64,000 bases of DNA from JASHPR01 sp963749145 (GTDB lineage Bacteria; Actinomycetota; Actinomycetes; Streptosporangiales; Streptosporangiaceae), in contig CAVVLN010000001.1 in NCBI GenBank assembly GCA_963749145.1, positions 992,001 to 1,056,000 of the forward strand, read 5' to 3'. A program made the translations under genes and the position numbers. The notes under the pieces are model-generated. The model was given only the letters and a program-made list of their open reading frames with translations. It was not told the DNA's origin and did no database searches. Shown in pieces: positions 16,511 to 27,417 of this stretch. Every line of letters starts with the position of its first letter. The stretch's first letter is position 1.

Positions 16511-17572
16511 ATGAACACCTCGGTCACCGTCGGGCCGCCGGAGAGTTCCAGCGCCGAGCCGGGCGGCCAGGCGGGCGGTGCACCCCTGCACCGCCGCCTG
16601 GCCGGCTCGCCGGCCCTGCGCGTGACCGGCCGGCGCGTGCTCATCGCCATACCCGTGCTCTGGGGCGTGACGCTCCTGACGTTCGTCGTCCTGAACTCCC
16701 TGCCCGGCGATGCCGCCACGGCGCTGCTCGGGGCGAACGCCACTCCGGCCGAGGTGCGGGCGCTCAGCATAAAGCTGCACCTCAACGAGCCGTTCTGGGT
16801 CCGCTACGGGAACTGGCTCGGCGGCGCCCTGCATGGCAACCTCGGCACCTCCCTGTACAACCACCTGCCGGTCACCTCGATCCTGGCGCAGCGCCTCCCG
16901 GTGACCATCGAACTGGTGGTGTACGCGCTGATCATCACCTACGTGGTCTCGATCCCGCTGGCCGTCCTGTCCGCGCGCCGGCCGCGCGGCGTGGTGGACC
17001 GGACCAGCATGGTCCTGTCCATGGGCGGCCTGTCTGTCGCCCCGTACGTGCTGGCCCTGCTGCTGATCCTGGTCTTCGCCGATGACCTGCAGATCCTGCC
17101 CGCGCTCGGCTACCAGTCGATCGGCGCGGGGATCGGCGGGAACATCAAGGATCTGACGCTGGCGGCGGTCACGCTCGCGGTCCCGCTGGCCGCGTTCTAC
17201 ACCAGGTTCCTGCGTGCCGACCTGCTCGAGCAGATGCAGTCCGAGGACTACACCGTCACGGCCCTGGCCAAGGGCCTGTCCCGGTGGCAGGTCCTCACCC
17301 GGCATGCGCTGCGGAATTCCTTCATCGGGCTGCTCACGGTCATCGGGCTCAACCTGGCCACGCTGATCGGGACGACGGTGATCGTGGAAGAGATCTTCGG
17401 GTTGCCCGGGATCGGCTACCAGCTGCTCCAGGCGATCGACAACCGGGACGTGCCGCTGGTCCAGGGCATCGTGCTCGTCTTCGCCGTCGTCGTCGTGCTC
17501 GTCAACCTCGCTACCGACCTGCTGTACGGTGTGCTCGACCCAAGGATCCGTCATGGCCGTGCCCGCAGCTGA
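16511..17572 (+). CDS. ABC importer permease, DppB/OppB type
   Basis: A 353-residue inner-membrane permease with an N-terminal helix after a cytosolic arm (RRVLIAIPVLWGVTLLTFVVLNSLPGD) and about five further hydrophobic segments. The coupling loop reads SEDYTVTALAKGLSRWQVLTRHALRNS, the EAA motif of this family that contacts the ATPase, and it ends with the typical YGVLDPRIR. The 30-residue hydrophilic N-terminal arm is longer than usual. Second gene of the operon, 19 bases after the binding protein. Confidence 0.88.
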   Translation: MNTSVTVGPPESSSAEPGGQAGGAPLHRRLAGSPALRVTGRRVLIAIPVLWGVTLLTFVVLNSLPGDAATALLGANATPAEVRALSIKLHLNEPFWVRYGNWLGGALHGNLGTSLYNHLPVTSILAQRLPVTIELVVYALIITYVVSIPLAVLSARRPRGVVDRTSMVLSMGGLSVAPYVLALLLILVFADDLQILPALGYQSIGAGIGGNIKDLTLAAVTLAVPLAAFYTRFLRADLLEQMQSEDYTVTALAKGLSRWQVLTRHALRNSFIGLLTVIGLNLATLIGTTVIVEEIFGLPGIGYQLLQAIDNRDVPLVQGIVLVFAVVVVLVNLATDLLYGVLDPRIRHGRARS

Positions 17573-18446
17573 CGTCCTGTCGTCGGCGGTGCCGGCCGGC
17601 GACATCACCACCGCGGGCCAGGTGTCCCGTACGACCAGGGTGCTGCGCTCGCTCGAGATCACGATCCCCGCCGCCGTGCTGCTCGTGCTGCTGTTCTTCT
17701 GCTTCATTTGGCCGCTGGTCTATCCCGTGCCGTCGCCGGTCAACGGGTCCGTCCTCAACGCCAGCCTTCCGCTGTGGTCGCCGGGTCACATCCTCGGTAC
17801 CGACATGGTCGGCGACGACGTCATGTCCCGGATCCTCTACGGCGGGCGGGTGTCGTTCGAGGTCGCCTTCGCCGTGCAGGCCATCGGCCTGGTCATCGGA
17901 GGGCTCGCCGGCGTGATCGCCGGTTACGTGGGCGGGGCGGTGGAGGCCGTGGCCATGCGGGTGCTCGACGTGTTCATCGCCTTTCCCGCGCTCGTGCTGG
18001 TCCTGGCGATCGCCGACAGCCTCGGCCTCAGCGAGATGCACGTCATCTGGGCGCTGGCGGCCTTCAGCATCCCGGCGTTCGCCCGAGTCGCGAGAGCCGC
18101 CACGTTGCGGCTGCGGGATCAGCCCTTCGTGGTCGCGGCCCGGCTTTCCAGCGCCAAGACGTGGAGGATTCTCTTCGGTCACATCGTGCCCAACATCCTG
18201 CCGCAGCTGGTGACCTTCAGCCTGCTGGGCGCCGGCGTGGTAATGATCCTGGAGGGCGCGCTCGACTTCCTCGGCTACGGCATCCCGCCGCCCGCGCCGA
18301 GCTGGGGCAACATGATCTCAACCGGACAGCAGGTAATGTCCATCAGCCCGCGTTACGTCATCGTGCCGAGCATCTTCCTCATCGTGACCGTGGTCTCGCT
18401 GAACCTCATGGGCGACGGCCTGCGCGCCCGCTGGGGGGTGCGCTGA
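17553..18446 (+). CDS. ABC importer permease, DppC/OppC type
   Basis: A 297-residue permease with an N-terminal helix (LEITIPAAVLLVLLFFCFIWPLVYP), the HILGTDMVGDDVMSRILYGGRVS entry typical of DppC, and an EAA-like loop containing ARAATLRLRDQPFVVAARLSSAKTWRILFGHIVPN. The C-terminus ends NLMGDGLRARWG. The start is ATG 17553, with AAGGAT five bases before it, inside the end of the DppB gene, so the two are translationally coupled. Confidence 0.87.
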   Translation: MAVPAADVLSSAVPAGDITTAGQVSRTTRVLRSLEITIPAAVLLVLLFFCFIWPLVYPVPSPVNGSVLNASLPLWSPGHILGTDMVGDDVMSRILYGGRVSFEVAFAVQAIGLVIGGLAGVIAGYVGGAVEAVAMRVLDVFIAFPALVLVLAIADSLGLSEMHVIWALAAFSIPAFARVARAATLRLRDQPFVVAARLSSAKTWRILFGHIVPNILPQLVTFSLLGAGVVMILEGALDFLGYGIPPPAPSWGNMISTGQQVMSISPRYVIVPSIFLIVTVVSLNLMGDGLRARWGVR

Positions 18447-19525
18447 TGGTCGGCCCGCTCGGGCCGCGAGTTCGCCGGCTGGCGGCGACGTCCGTGGCCG
18501 CATCGAGCGCGGCCAGCAACGGCCCAGCGCCATCGGGTGCTCCGTCTCCGGCCCTGCTTGACGTCTGTGACCTGCGGGTACGCTTCCGCTCGCGGGGAGC
18601 CGTCGTGCACGCCGTGCAGGGTGTCAGCTTCGCCGTCGAGCCCGGCCAGACGCTGGCCATCATCGGCGAGTCCGGTTCCGGCAAGACCGTCAGCGCGTAC
18701 GCGGTCATGGGCCTGCTGCCGCGCTCGGCCCAGGTCTCGGGCTCGATCCGGTTCAAGGGCGTGCAGCTCGTCGGCCGCAGCGAGAAGGAGCTGCAGGAAC
18801 ACCGGGGCCGCAACGCCGCGATGGTCTTCCAGGACCCGGAGCGGTCCTTGAACCCGACGATGCGGATCGGAACGCAGATCACCGAGGCAGTCCGGTGCCA
18901 TCTCCCCGTCGACCGGAAGGAGGCCCACGAGCGCGCCGTTGAGCTGCTCCGGATGGTGCGCATCCCCGCCCCGGAACGGCGCTTCCACGAATATCCGCAC
19001 CAGCTTTCTGGCGGCATGCGCCAGCGCGTGGTCATCGCCATCGCCCTGGCCTGCCAGCCCGCGCTGCTGATCGCCGACGAGGCGACGACCGCGCTCGACG
19101 TCACGACGCAGGCTCAGATCATGGATCTCCTGCTGGACCTGCAACAGGAGCTCGGCACCGCGCTGCTGATGATCAGCCATGACCTCGCCCTCGCCGCCTC
19201 CTACGCCGAGGAGGTTGTCGTGATGTACGCGGGCCGGATCGTCGAGCGGGCCGCGGCCGCTGACCTGTTCGGCAACGTGCGGATGCCGTACACCCGCGCC
19301 CTGCTGGACGCCATCCCTCGCGCCGACCTGGAGCCGCATGTGCTCCTCCCGGTGATCGGCGGGCGTCCCCCCGACCTGTCCACCGTCCCGCCGGGCTGCT
19401 CATTCGCGCCGCGCTGCCCCGATGCCCAGCAGGACTGCCGGCAGGACACGCCTCCGCTCGAGCAGCACGAGATGGGTCACTGGTGGGCGTGCTGGCATCC
19501 GTGCGGGAAGGAGGCGGCGTCGTGA
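18446..19525 (+). CDS. ABC importer ATPase, DppD/OppD type
   Basis: A 359-residue ATP-binding subunit. Walker A is GESGSGKT, the Q-loop is FQDPERSLNP, the signature is LSGGMRQR, Walker B is LLIADEATTALD and the switch His is in ISHDLALAA. The C-terminal oligopeptide extension has cysteines in PPGCSFAPRCPDAQQDC, often an iron-sulfur or zinc site in this family. About 35 residues at the N-terminus are Ala/Ser-rich and unlike the family. The ATG overlaps the permease stop (TGATG). Confidence 0.9.
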   Translation: MVGPLGPRVRRLAATSVAASSAASNGPAPSGAPSPALLDVCDLRVRFRSRGAVVHAVQGVSFAVEPGQTLAIIGESGSGKTVSAYAVMGLLPRSAQVSGSIRFKGVQLVGRSEKELQEHRGRNAAMVFQDPERSLNPTMRIGTQITEAVRCHLPVDRKEAHERAVELLRMVRIPAPERRFHEYPHQLSGGMRQRVVIAIALACQPALLIADEATTALDVTTQAQIMDLLLDLQQELGTALLMISHDLALAASYAEEVVVMYAGRIVERAAAADLFGNVRMPYTRALLDAIPRADLEPHVLLPVIGGRPPDLSTVPPGCSFAPRCPDAQQDCRQDTPPLEQHEMGHWWACWHPCGKEAAS

Positions 19526-20601
19526 CCGCGGTGACCGAGGCCGGCAGCCCGGCGGCGCCAGGCGGTGACACTCTGCTCGAGGTCCGCCACCTGGTTCAGG
19601 AGTTCGTGCTCCGGGACTACGGCGGGGCGAAGGGGGGGGTGCTCCAGGCCGTGTCCGACGTGTCCTTCGACCTGCACGCTGGCGAGACACTCGGCATCGT
19701 GGGCGAGACCGGATCGGGGAAGTCGACGCTGGCCCGGTCGGTGATCCAGGCGCCTCCCCCGAAGCAGGGCGCGGTGATCTTCGAGGGGAAAGACCTGGTA
19801 GGCCTGTCGCACCGGGCCATGAAGCCGGTGCGCCGGGACCTGCAGATGGTGTTCCAGGATCCGTTCACGTCCCTGGACCCGAAATGGACGGTCTCCCGGA
19901 TCGTCGCCGAGCCGCTGGTCGCCTACGCGATCGGCTCCCGCGCCGAGCGCCGCGACCGCGTGAACGCGCTGCTCGACCTAGTCGGGCTCGACCCGGCCGG
20001 CTACGGTAAGCGGCACCCGCGCGAGCTTTCCGGCGGCCAGGCTCAGCGGGTGGCGATTGCCCGGGCCCTGGTGCTCGAGCCCAAGCTGATCCTCTGCGAC
20101 GAGCCGGTCTCATCTCTCGACGTCCTCGTGCAGGCGCAGGTACTCAACCTGTTCGAGAAGCTGCGCAGCGAGCTGGGCCTGTCATACCTGTTCATCGCGC
20201 ACGATCTCGCGATGGTCAAGCAGGTCAGCGACCGGGTGGCGGTCATGTACCTCGGGAAGCTCTGCGAGGTCGGCCCGGTGCGGGACATCTTCCGCCGGCC
20301 GCTGCATCCCTACACCTCGGCGCTGCTGGAGTCCATCCCGGACCCGGACGTCCCGACTGGGAAGCGGGAGTCCGGTCACGTGATCAGCGGGGAGCTGCCG
20401 TCGCCGCTGAACCCGCCGAGCGGCTGCCGGTTCCGCACCCGCTGCCCGCGGGCCGCCGAGCGCTGCGCCGCCGAGGCGCCGGAGCTTCGCGCGCTGGGCA
20501 CCGACGGGCATCTCGTGGCCTGTCACTTCCCGCTGTCCGGCGGCTCTCCCGCGCCGGCGCAGCCGCGGGCGCACGTCGAGCCCGCGGCGGTCAAACGGTA
20601 A
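19522..20601 (+). CDS. ABC importer ATPase, DppF/OppF type
   Basis: A 359-residue partner ATPase. Walker A is GETGSGKST, signature LSGGQAQRVAIARAL, Walker B LILCDEPVSSLD, switch IAHDLAM, and the C-terminal cysteine region is PPSGCRFRTRCPRAAERC. The GTG at 19522 overlaps the DppD stop (GTGA) and follows AGGAGG at 8 bases, which settles the start over the ATG at 19483. It closes a full five-gene importer. Its stop is six bases from the convergent suf operon end. Confidence 0.9.
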   Translation: MTAVTEAGSPAAPGGDTLLEVRHLVQEFVLRDYGGAKGGVLQAVSDVSFDLHAGETLGIVGETGSGKSTLARSVIQAPPPKQGAVIFEGKDLVGLSHRAMKPVRRDLQMVFQDPFTSLDPKWTVSRIVAEPLVAYAIGSRAERRDRVNALLDLVGLDPAGYGKRHPRELSGGQAQRVAIARALVLEPKLILCDEPVSSLDVLVQAQVLNLFEKLRSELGLSYLFIAHDLAMVKQVSDRVAVMYLGKLCEVGPVRDIFRRPLHPYTSALLESIPDPDVPTGKRESGHVISGELPSPLNPPSGCRFRTRCPRAAERCAAEAPELRALGTDGHLVACHFPLSGGSPAPAQPRAHVEPAAVKR

Positions 20602-20607
20602 CGGCCG

Positions 20608-20952
20608 TCAGACGTTAAAGCCGAGCGCCCGCAGTTGCTCCCGGCCGTCCTCGGTGATCTTGTCGGGACCCCACGGCGGCATCCAGACCCAGTTGATCCG
20701 GAAGTCGGCGACCAGCCCGTCCAGGGCCGAGCGGGCCTGGTCCTCGATCACGTCGGTGAGCGGGCACGCCGCGCTGGTCAGCGTCATGTCGATGGTGGCG
20801 ACCCGGTCCTCGGCCACCGTGACGCCGTAGACCAGGCCGAGATCGACCACGTTCACGCCCAGCTCGGGATCGACGACGTCCCGCAGCGCCTCGAGCACGT
20901 CCTCGGTATCCGGCGTGAGCTCGCTGGTCGTACCGGGTGTATCGGTCGTCAT
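20608..20952 (-). CDS. sufT: SufT-like MIP18/DUF59 iron-sulfur assembly factor
   Basis: A 114-residue protein with the MIP18 core: LEALRDVVDPELGVNVVDLGLVYGV, then LTSAACPLTDVIEDQ with the conserved Cys, ending WMPPWGPDKITEDGREQLRALGF. Members help mature or deliver iron-sulfur clusters. It is the last gene of the leftward suf operon, and its ATG overlaps the sufU stop. The symbol follows common usage for the suf-linked member. Confidence 0.85.
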   Translation of the reverse strand: MTTDTPGTTSELTPDTEDVLEALRDVVDPELGVNVVDLGLVYGVTVAEDRVATIDMTLTSAACPLTDVIEDQARSALDGLVADFRINWVWMPPWGPDKITEDGREQLRALGFNV

Positions 20953-21425
20953 GTCTGCTTCCCCTCTGCGGCCCCGGCGCTCTCGAGCGCCTGGGCGGTC
21001 GCGTCCTTCCACGCCATCCAGCCGAGCAGGGCGCACTTGATCCGCGCCGGGTACTTGGACACGCCCTCGAACGCGACCGCGTCGCCGAGCAGGTCCTCGT
21101 CCGGGTCGGCTGCGCCGCGGGACTGCATCAGCCCGAGAAACGCGCCGCTGATGTCCATCGCCTCCCGCACGGTCTTGCCGATCAGCGCCTCGGTCATCAC
21201 CGACGTGCTCGCCTGGCTGATCGAGCAGCCGAGCGCGTCGTAGGAGACGTCGGCCACGGCGGGCTCGCCGCCGGCGTCCTTGAGCGCCACCCGCAGCGTA
21301 AGCTCGTCGCCGCACAGGGGGTTCACATGATGCACCTGGGCGTCAAAGGGCTCCCGCAGGCCGCGGTTGTGCGGGTTGCGGTAGTGATCCAGGATGATTT
21401 CCCGGTACATGGACTCGACTTCCAT
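20949..21425 (-). CDS. sufU: SufU-type iron-sulfur/sulfur transfer protein
   Basis: A 158-residue IscU-fold protein. The three conserved cysteines are present at 38 (NPLCGD), 67 (GCSIS) and 131 (RIKCALLGW), with the SufU-specific insertion between the second and third. SufU binds zinc and accepts persulfide from SufS for cluster assembly on SufBCD. The start ATG at 21425 has AAGGCGG nearby; an internal ATG at 21410 (MYREIILDHY) is possible. It lies 55 bases after sufS. Confidence 0.9.
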   Translation of the reverse strand: MEVESMYREIILDHYRNPHNRGLREPFDAQVHHVNPLCGDELTLRVALKDAGGEPAVADVSYDALGCSISQASTSVMTEALIGKTVREAMDISGAFLGLMQSRGAADPDEDLLGDAVAFEGVSKYPARIKCALLGWMAWKDATAQALESAGAAEGKQT

Positions 21426-21480
21426 AACACCGCCTTCAACACGCGGCCGGCGAGGGAGTGTTCCCGCCGCAGGCCGCCCA

Positions 21481-22798
21481 TCATGCCACCGCGAAGAAGC
21501 GCTGGGCCTGGCGAACTCCGTCGGCCAGCGCATCCACCTCGTCGTGGGTGTTGTACACGTAGAAGGTGGCCCGCGTGCTGGCCTGCACGCCGAGCGCCCG
21601 GTGCAGGGGCCAGGCGCAGTGGTGGTTGGCCCGCACCGCGATGCCGAGCTCGTCGAGGAGCTGACCCACGTCGTGCGGGTGGACCCCGTCGACCGTGAAC
21701 GACACGGCGCCGCCGCGGTCCTGGGTGGTCAGCGGGCCGAGCACCCGCACGCCGTCGAGGGCCGCCGAGCGCGTCGAGCGCGTGCGCGGTCAGCGCCTCC
21801 TCGTGCGCGGCCACGCCGGGCATGCCGAGCGCGTCGAGGTAGTCGCAGGCGGCGGCCAGGCCGACCGCCTGGGCAGCCGCCGGCACCCCGGCCTCGAACC
21901 GCTCCGGCGGCGGCAGGAAGGTCGAGCCTTCCATCCTGACCACCTCGATCATCGACCCGCCGGTGATGAACGGCGGCATGGCCTCGAGCAGCTCGCGCCG
22001 CCCCCACAGCACCCCGATCCCGGACGGGCCGAGCATCTTGTGCGCGGAGAACGCCAGGAAGTCCGCGCCGAGCGCGGCGACATCGACCGGGCGGTGCGGC
22101 ACCGACTGCGCCCCGTCGGCCACCACCAGCGCGCCCCGGGCATGCGCCAGCGCGGCGATCTGCCCGACCGGCGGGATCGTGCCGGTGACATTGGACTGGT
22201 GGGTGACCGCGACGACCCTGGTCCGGTCGGTGATCAGCTCGTCGGCGCCGGACAGGTCGAGCCGGCCCTCGGGGGTGACGCCGAACCAGCGCAGCGTGGC
22301 GCCGGTGCGCTGGCACAGCTGCTGCCAGGGGACCAGGTTGGCGTGGTGCTCCATCTCGGTGACCAGCACCTCGTCGCCGGGGCCGACCCGGAACCGCGCC
22401 GCCTCCGGCCCGGCCGTGGCCGCGTTGCTCATCGCGTAGGCGACCAGGTTCAGCGCCTCGGTCGCGCTCTTGGTGAACACGATCTCGCCGGGGTCGGCGC
22501 CGATGAAGGCGGCCACCCGGGCCCGGGCGCCCTCGTAGGCGTCGGTCGCCTCCTCGCCGAGCAGGTGCGCGCCGCGGTGCGCCGCCGAGTTGTGGATCGT
22601 GTAGAAGTCGCGCTCGGCGTCGAGAACCTGCCGCGGCTTGTGCGAGGTGGCGCCGGAGTCCAGGTAGATCAGCGGGTTGCCGCCGCGCACGGCCCGGCCC
22701 AGGATCGGGAAGTCGGCCCGGATCGCGGCCACGTCGAGCGGCGGCGCGGTCTCGCGCTGGCCGGCGCCGGGGCGTCCCGTGGCGGTGGCGGAGGTCAT
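21481..22798 (-). CDS. sufS: Cysteine desulfurase SufS, frameshifted and open to sufC
   Basis: A PLP-dependent desulfurase supplying sulfur to SufU. It has DFPILGR and LIYLDSGATSHKP at the start, TEMEHHANLVPW, DGAQSVPHRP, and the PLP Lys in AFSAHKML. The catalytic Cys region, ANHHCAWPLHRALG, appears only after a frame change near 21763. One extra G (CTCGGCGG where CTCGCGG would keep frame) accounts for it. Read literally, the protein loses the catalytic Cys and runs on to 21323. Upstream, no stop separates it from sufC. ATG 22796-22798 is its natural start. An essential gene broken this way is suspect as a sequence error. Confidence 0.85.
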
Positions 22799-23608
22799 GC
22801 CGGAATGCCCGCCGTCGAGGAACTTCTCGTAGCCCTCGGATTCGAGCACGTCGGCGAGCTCGGGGCCGCCCTCCTCCACGATCCGGCCGCCGACGAACAC
22901 GTGCACGAAGTCGGGCCGCACGTAGTTCAGCAGCCGGGTGTAGTGGGTGATCAGCAGCACCCCGTGCCCCGGCTGCTCGCGGAACCGGTTGATCCCCGCC
23001 GAGACCACCTTCAGCGCGTCGATGTCCAGCCCGGAGTCGGTCTCGTCCAAGATCGCGATCTTCGGGTTCAGCAGCTCCATCTGCAGGATCTCGTGGCGCT
23101 TCTTCTCGCCGCCGGAGAAGCCCTCGTTCAGGTTCCGCTCGGCGAAGCCGGGGTCGATCGACAGCGCGTCCATGCTCGCCCGCAGTTCCTTGACGAACGT
23201 GCGCAGCTTGGGCGCCTCGCCGCGGACGGCGGTCACCGCGGTGCGCAGGAAGTTCGACACCGAGACGCCGGGGACCTCGACCGGGTACTGCATGGCCAGG
23301 AACAGGCCGGCCCGGGCTCTCGCGTCCACGCTCATCGCCAGCACGTCCTCGCCGTCCAGCGTGACGGTTCCCCGGGTGACCAGGTACTTGGGGTGGCCGG
23401 CGATCGCGTAGGCGAGGGTGGACTTGCCGGAGCCGTTCGGGCCCATGATCGCGTGGGTCTGCCCGGCGGATACCGTCAGGTCGACGCCGCGCAGGATCTC
23501 CTGGTCGGCGCCGGAGGCCTCCGTCACGCTGACGTGCAGGTCACGGATCTCGAGGGTGGGCTGGGTGGGCTGGGTGGGTGAATCGGCGTGGGTAGCCGCG
23601 GTTGCCAT
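22799..23608 (-). CDS. sufC: SufC ATPase of the SufBCD complex (frame open into sufS)
   Basis: A soluble ABC ATPase that powers cluster assembly on SufBD. It has Walker A GPNGSGKST, NEGFSGGEKKRHEILQ as signature, ILDETDSGLD as Walker B and ITHYTR for the switch His. It ends EGYEKFLDGGHSG, where family members normally stop. Here the frame continues straight into SufS. If one G were removed just before the sufS ATG the sequence would read GGHSA then TGA overlapping ATG, the same ATGA coupling used elsewhere in this operon. The second of two ATGs (23608) is better spaced from AGGAG. Confidence 0.9.
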
Positions 23609-23940
23609 CATCTCTCCTGGTCTGGCAGCGAGACGTACACGTCTTCGCCATCGGTCTTCACCGGGTAGGTGGCTACCGGCCGGGTGGCCGGCGGCCCGGT
23701 GGGCTTGCCGGTGCGCAGGTCAAAGCAGGACCCGTGCAGCCAGCACTCCACCGTGTGGTCATAGATGTCGCCCTCGGACAGCGCGACCTCCTCGTGCGAG
23801 CACACGTCGCGCAGCGCGAACAGCTCGCCGCCGGCGCGGATGATCGCGACCGGGGTGTCCTGGACCTGCACCCCGAACGCCCCGTCCTCGGGCACGTCGG
23901 CCAGGGCGCAGGCGCGCACATAGGTCGCGGGCTCGGTCAT
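23608..23940 (-). CDS. Rieske-type ferredoxin in suf operon
   Basis: A 110-residue non-haem oxygenase-type ferredoxin. The Rieske cluster ligands are Cys47-X-His49 (CSHEEVALS) and Cys66-X2-His69 (CWLHGSCFD). Such proteins sit in many actinobacterial suf operons between sufD and sufC and probably carry electrons for cluster assembly. Its ATG overlaps the sufD stop and its stop overlaps the sufC starts, showing tight coupling. Confidence 0.9.
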   Translation of the reverse strand: MTEPATYVRACALADVPEDGAFGVQVQDTPVAIIRAGGELFALRDVCSHEEVALSEGDIYDHTVECWLHGSCFDLRTGKPTGPPATRPVATYPVKTDGEDVYVSLPDQER

Positions 23941-25096
23941 GCGGCGCCCTCCGCCGGGCCGGCCAGCTCGGCCTCGATCGCCTCGGCGACCCGGTCCCGC
24001 AGCTCGGGTACCTCGATCTGCGCGATCAGCTGGCCGAAGAAGCCCCGGATGACCAGGCGCCTGGCCTCGGCGAACGGTATCCCCCGGGCCATCAGGTAGA
24101 ACAGGTGATGGTCCTCGAGCCGCCCGCTGGCGCTGGCGTGCCCGGCCCCGACCACCTCGCCGGTCAGGATCTCCAGGTTCGGCACCGAGTCGACCCGGGT
24201 GCCGTCGGTCAGCACCAGGTTCCGGTTGTACTCGTAGGTGTCGGTGCCGGTCGCCTCGGCCCGGATGATCACGTCACCGATCCATACCGCGTGCGCGTCC
24301 TTGCCCTGCAGCGCGCCCTTGTAGCTGACCCGGCTGCGGCAGTTGCGCTCGGCGTGGTCGACGAACAGCCGGTGCTCCAGGTGCTGGCCGGCGTCGGCGA
24401 AGTACAGCCCGCGCAGGTCCGCGTCCCCGCCGGGCCCGCCGTAACGCACCGACGGCGCCAGCCGCACCACGCTCCCGCCCAGCGTGACCGCCGTATGCGA
24501 GAGAAAGGCGTCCCGGCCCAGCCGGGCCTGGTGATGCGACAGGTGCACGGTGTCGCGCGCCCAGTCCTGCAGGCTGACCACGGACAGCGCGGCCCCGTCG
24601 CCCACCACGAACTCGACATTGTCCGCATACGTGGCTGACCCGCCGTAATCCAGCACGACAACACCGCGCGCATTCGGCTCAACATCGACCACGAGGTGCC
24701 CGAACGCCGCTCCCGCCGCGTCCTCGCCGCGGACCGTGACCCACGACGGGACGTTGCTCTCCGTCCTCCGGGCCACCGTGAGGATCGTAGCCTCGTCAAA
24801 CGACGCGAAGGCCCGAGCACTGACCCGGTCCTCGGGCTGGAGGGCGACGCCGAGCCGAGGGTCACCGCGACGCGCAAGCTCAACGGTGACCGTCGGCGCG
24901 GCGTCGACCCCGACGGTGACCTTTCCCGGCGCCAGCTCACCGTCGGTGTGCAGGCCCCGTAGGCGGCGCAGCGGCGTGAACCGCCACTCCTCCTCGCGGC
25001 CGGCCGGCACGGCGAAGTCTTGCGGGTCAAAGGACTGCCGTTCGTGCAGCCTCGATACGGGGGCGCCCGATTCGACCGCCCCCTGCAGCGCGGCCA

Positions 25097-25097
<1 letters not shown>
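23937..25097 (-). CDS. sufD: SufD, Fe-S scaffold complex subunit
   Basis: A 386-residue beta-helix protein of the SufBCD scaffold. The N-terminal part has AGREEEWRFTPLRRLRGL; the core has GLYFADAGQHLEHRLFVDH and SRVSYKGALQGKDAHAVWIGDV; the C-terminus has GEVVGAGHASASGRLEDHHLFYLMARGI with the SufD-conserved His, then IRGFFGQLIAQI. It partners SufB and SufC. ATG overlaps the sufB stop (TGATG). Confidence 0.93.
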
Positions 25098-26505
<1,408 letters not shown>

Positions 26506-26509
<4 letters not shown>

Positions 26510-27417
26510 GCGGAGATGCCTCCGGCCTGTGTTGGTGTGTCGCTGGTGGTCGGGTGACTAGTCGGGGCGGTGGTCGGGTTGCGTGAGGTGTGCACGAGCG
26601 ACGGCGCCGTGACGTGCGTGGTGCAGATCCCGTCGCCGCGGGAGATCGTGGCCAGGCGCTGCACCGGAGTGCCGAGCAGCCGCCCGAACGCCTCGGTCTC
26701 GGCCTCGCACAGCTGCGGGAACTCGGCCGCTACGTGCGCGACCGGGCAGTGGTGCTGGCACAGTTCCTCTCCGCCGACGTCCCCCGGCACCGCCGCTGGG
26801 GCGGCGCTCACGGAGGCCGCGTAGCCGTCGGCCGACAGCGCCTCGGCCAGGGCCTGCACCCGGCTCGCGGCGGGCGCCGCGTCGACCACCGGGCGGTACC
26901 GGCTCTCCAGGTCCGAGATCTTCCGGCGGGCGAACTCGGCCACCGCGCCGGGCCCGGCCGTCTCGGCCAGGAAGCGCAGCGCGCTGGTGGCCAGGTCGTC
27001 GTAGGCGTGCTCGAACGCGCTGCGACCCGCGTCGGTGATCGCGAACAGCCGGGCCGGGCGGCCCCGGCCCCGGCTGCCGTAGCAGCGCGCCTCCCTGGCC
27101 TCGATCATCCCATCGGCCAGCAGGTTGTCCAGGTGGCGGCGGATCGCGGCCGGGGTCACTCCCAGCCTGCCGCTCAGCCCGGCCGCAGTGGCCGGGCCGT
27201 GCTCCAGAATCAGCCGCGCGATCCTGGCCCGGGTGCTCCGTTCGGCCGGGGAATGCCCGGTCGTAGTCTGGGCGTGCGCAGGCTGGCGGGAACCAGGCTG
27301 GCGGGAAGCAGGCTGACGCGGAGCAGGCTGACGCGGAGCAGGCTGACGCGGAGCAGCCCTCACCGCGACACCCGCCGAGGTGTCGGCCGCCGCATCGCCT
27401 AGTCCCACGTTTTTCAC
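26506..27417 (-). CDS. sufR: SufR-type Fe-S-sensing repressor of the suf operon
   Basis: The protein has an ArsR/DeoR-like winged helix (RARIARLILEHGPATAAGLSGRLGVTPAAIRRHLDNLLADGMI) and, near the C-terminus, CQHHCPVAHVAAEFPQLCEAE, the cysteines that bind the sensing cluster. Binding of the holo form represses suf; cluster loss under iron or oxidative stress releases it. The GTG at 27415-27417 is preferred because a predicted -10 box ends six bases before it, implying a leaderless start. The N-terminal 60 residues include five PRQPA-like repeats coded by a 15-bp tandem repeat and are not family-typical; the true start could lie inside. Confidence 0.87.
27278..27352. repeat. 15-bp tandem repeat inside sufR
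   Basis: Five units of 15 bases, the last three identical (GCAGGCTGACGCGGA) and the first two diverged. Being a multiple of three it keeps frame and codes the PRQPA/SRQPA-like repeats in the N-terminal arm of SufR. Copy number could vary between strains. Confidence 0.85.
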
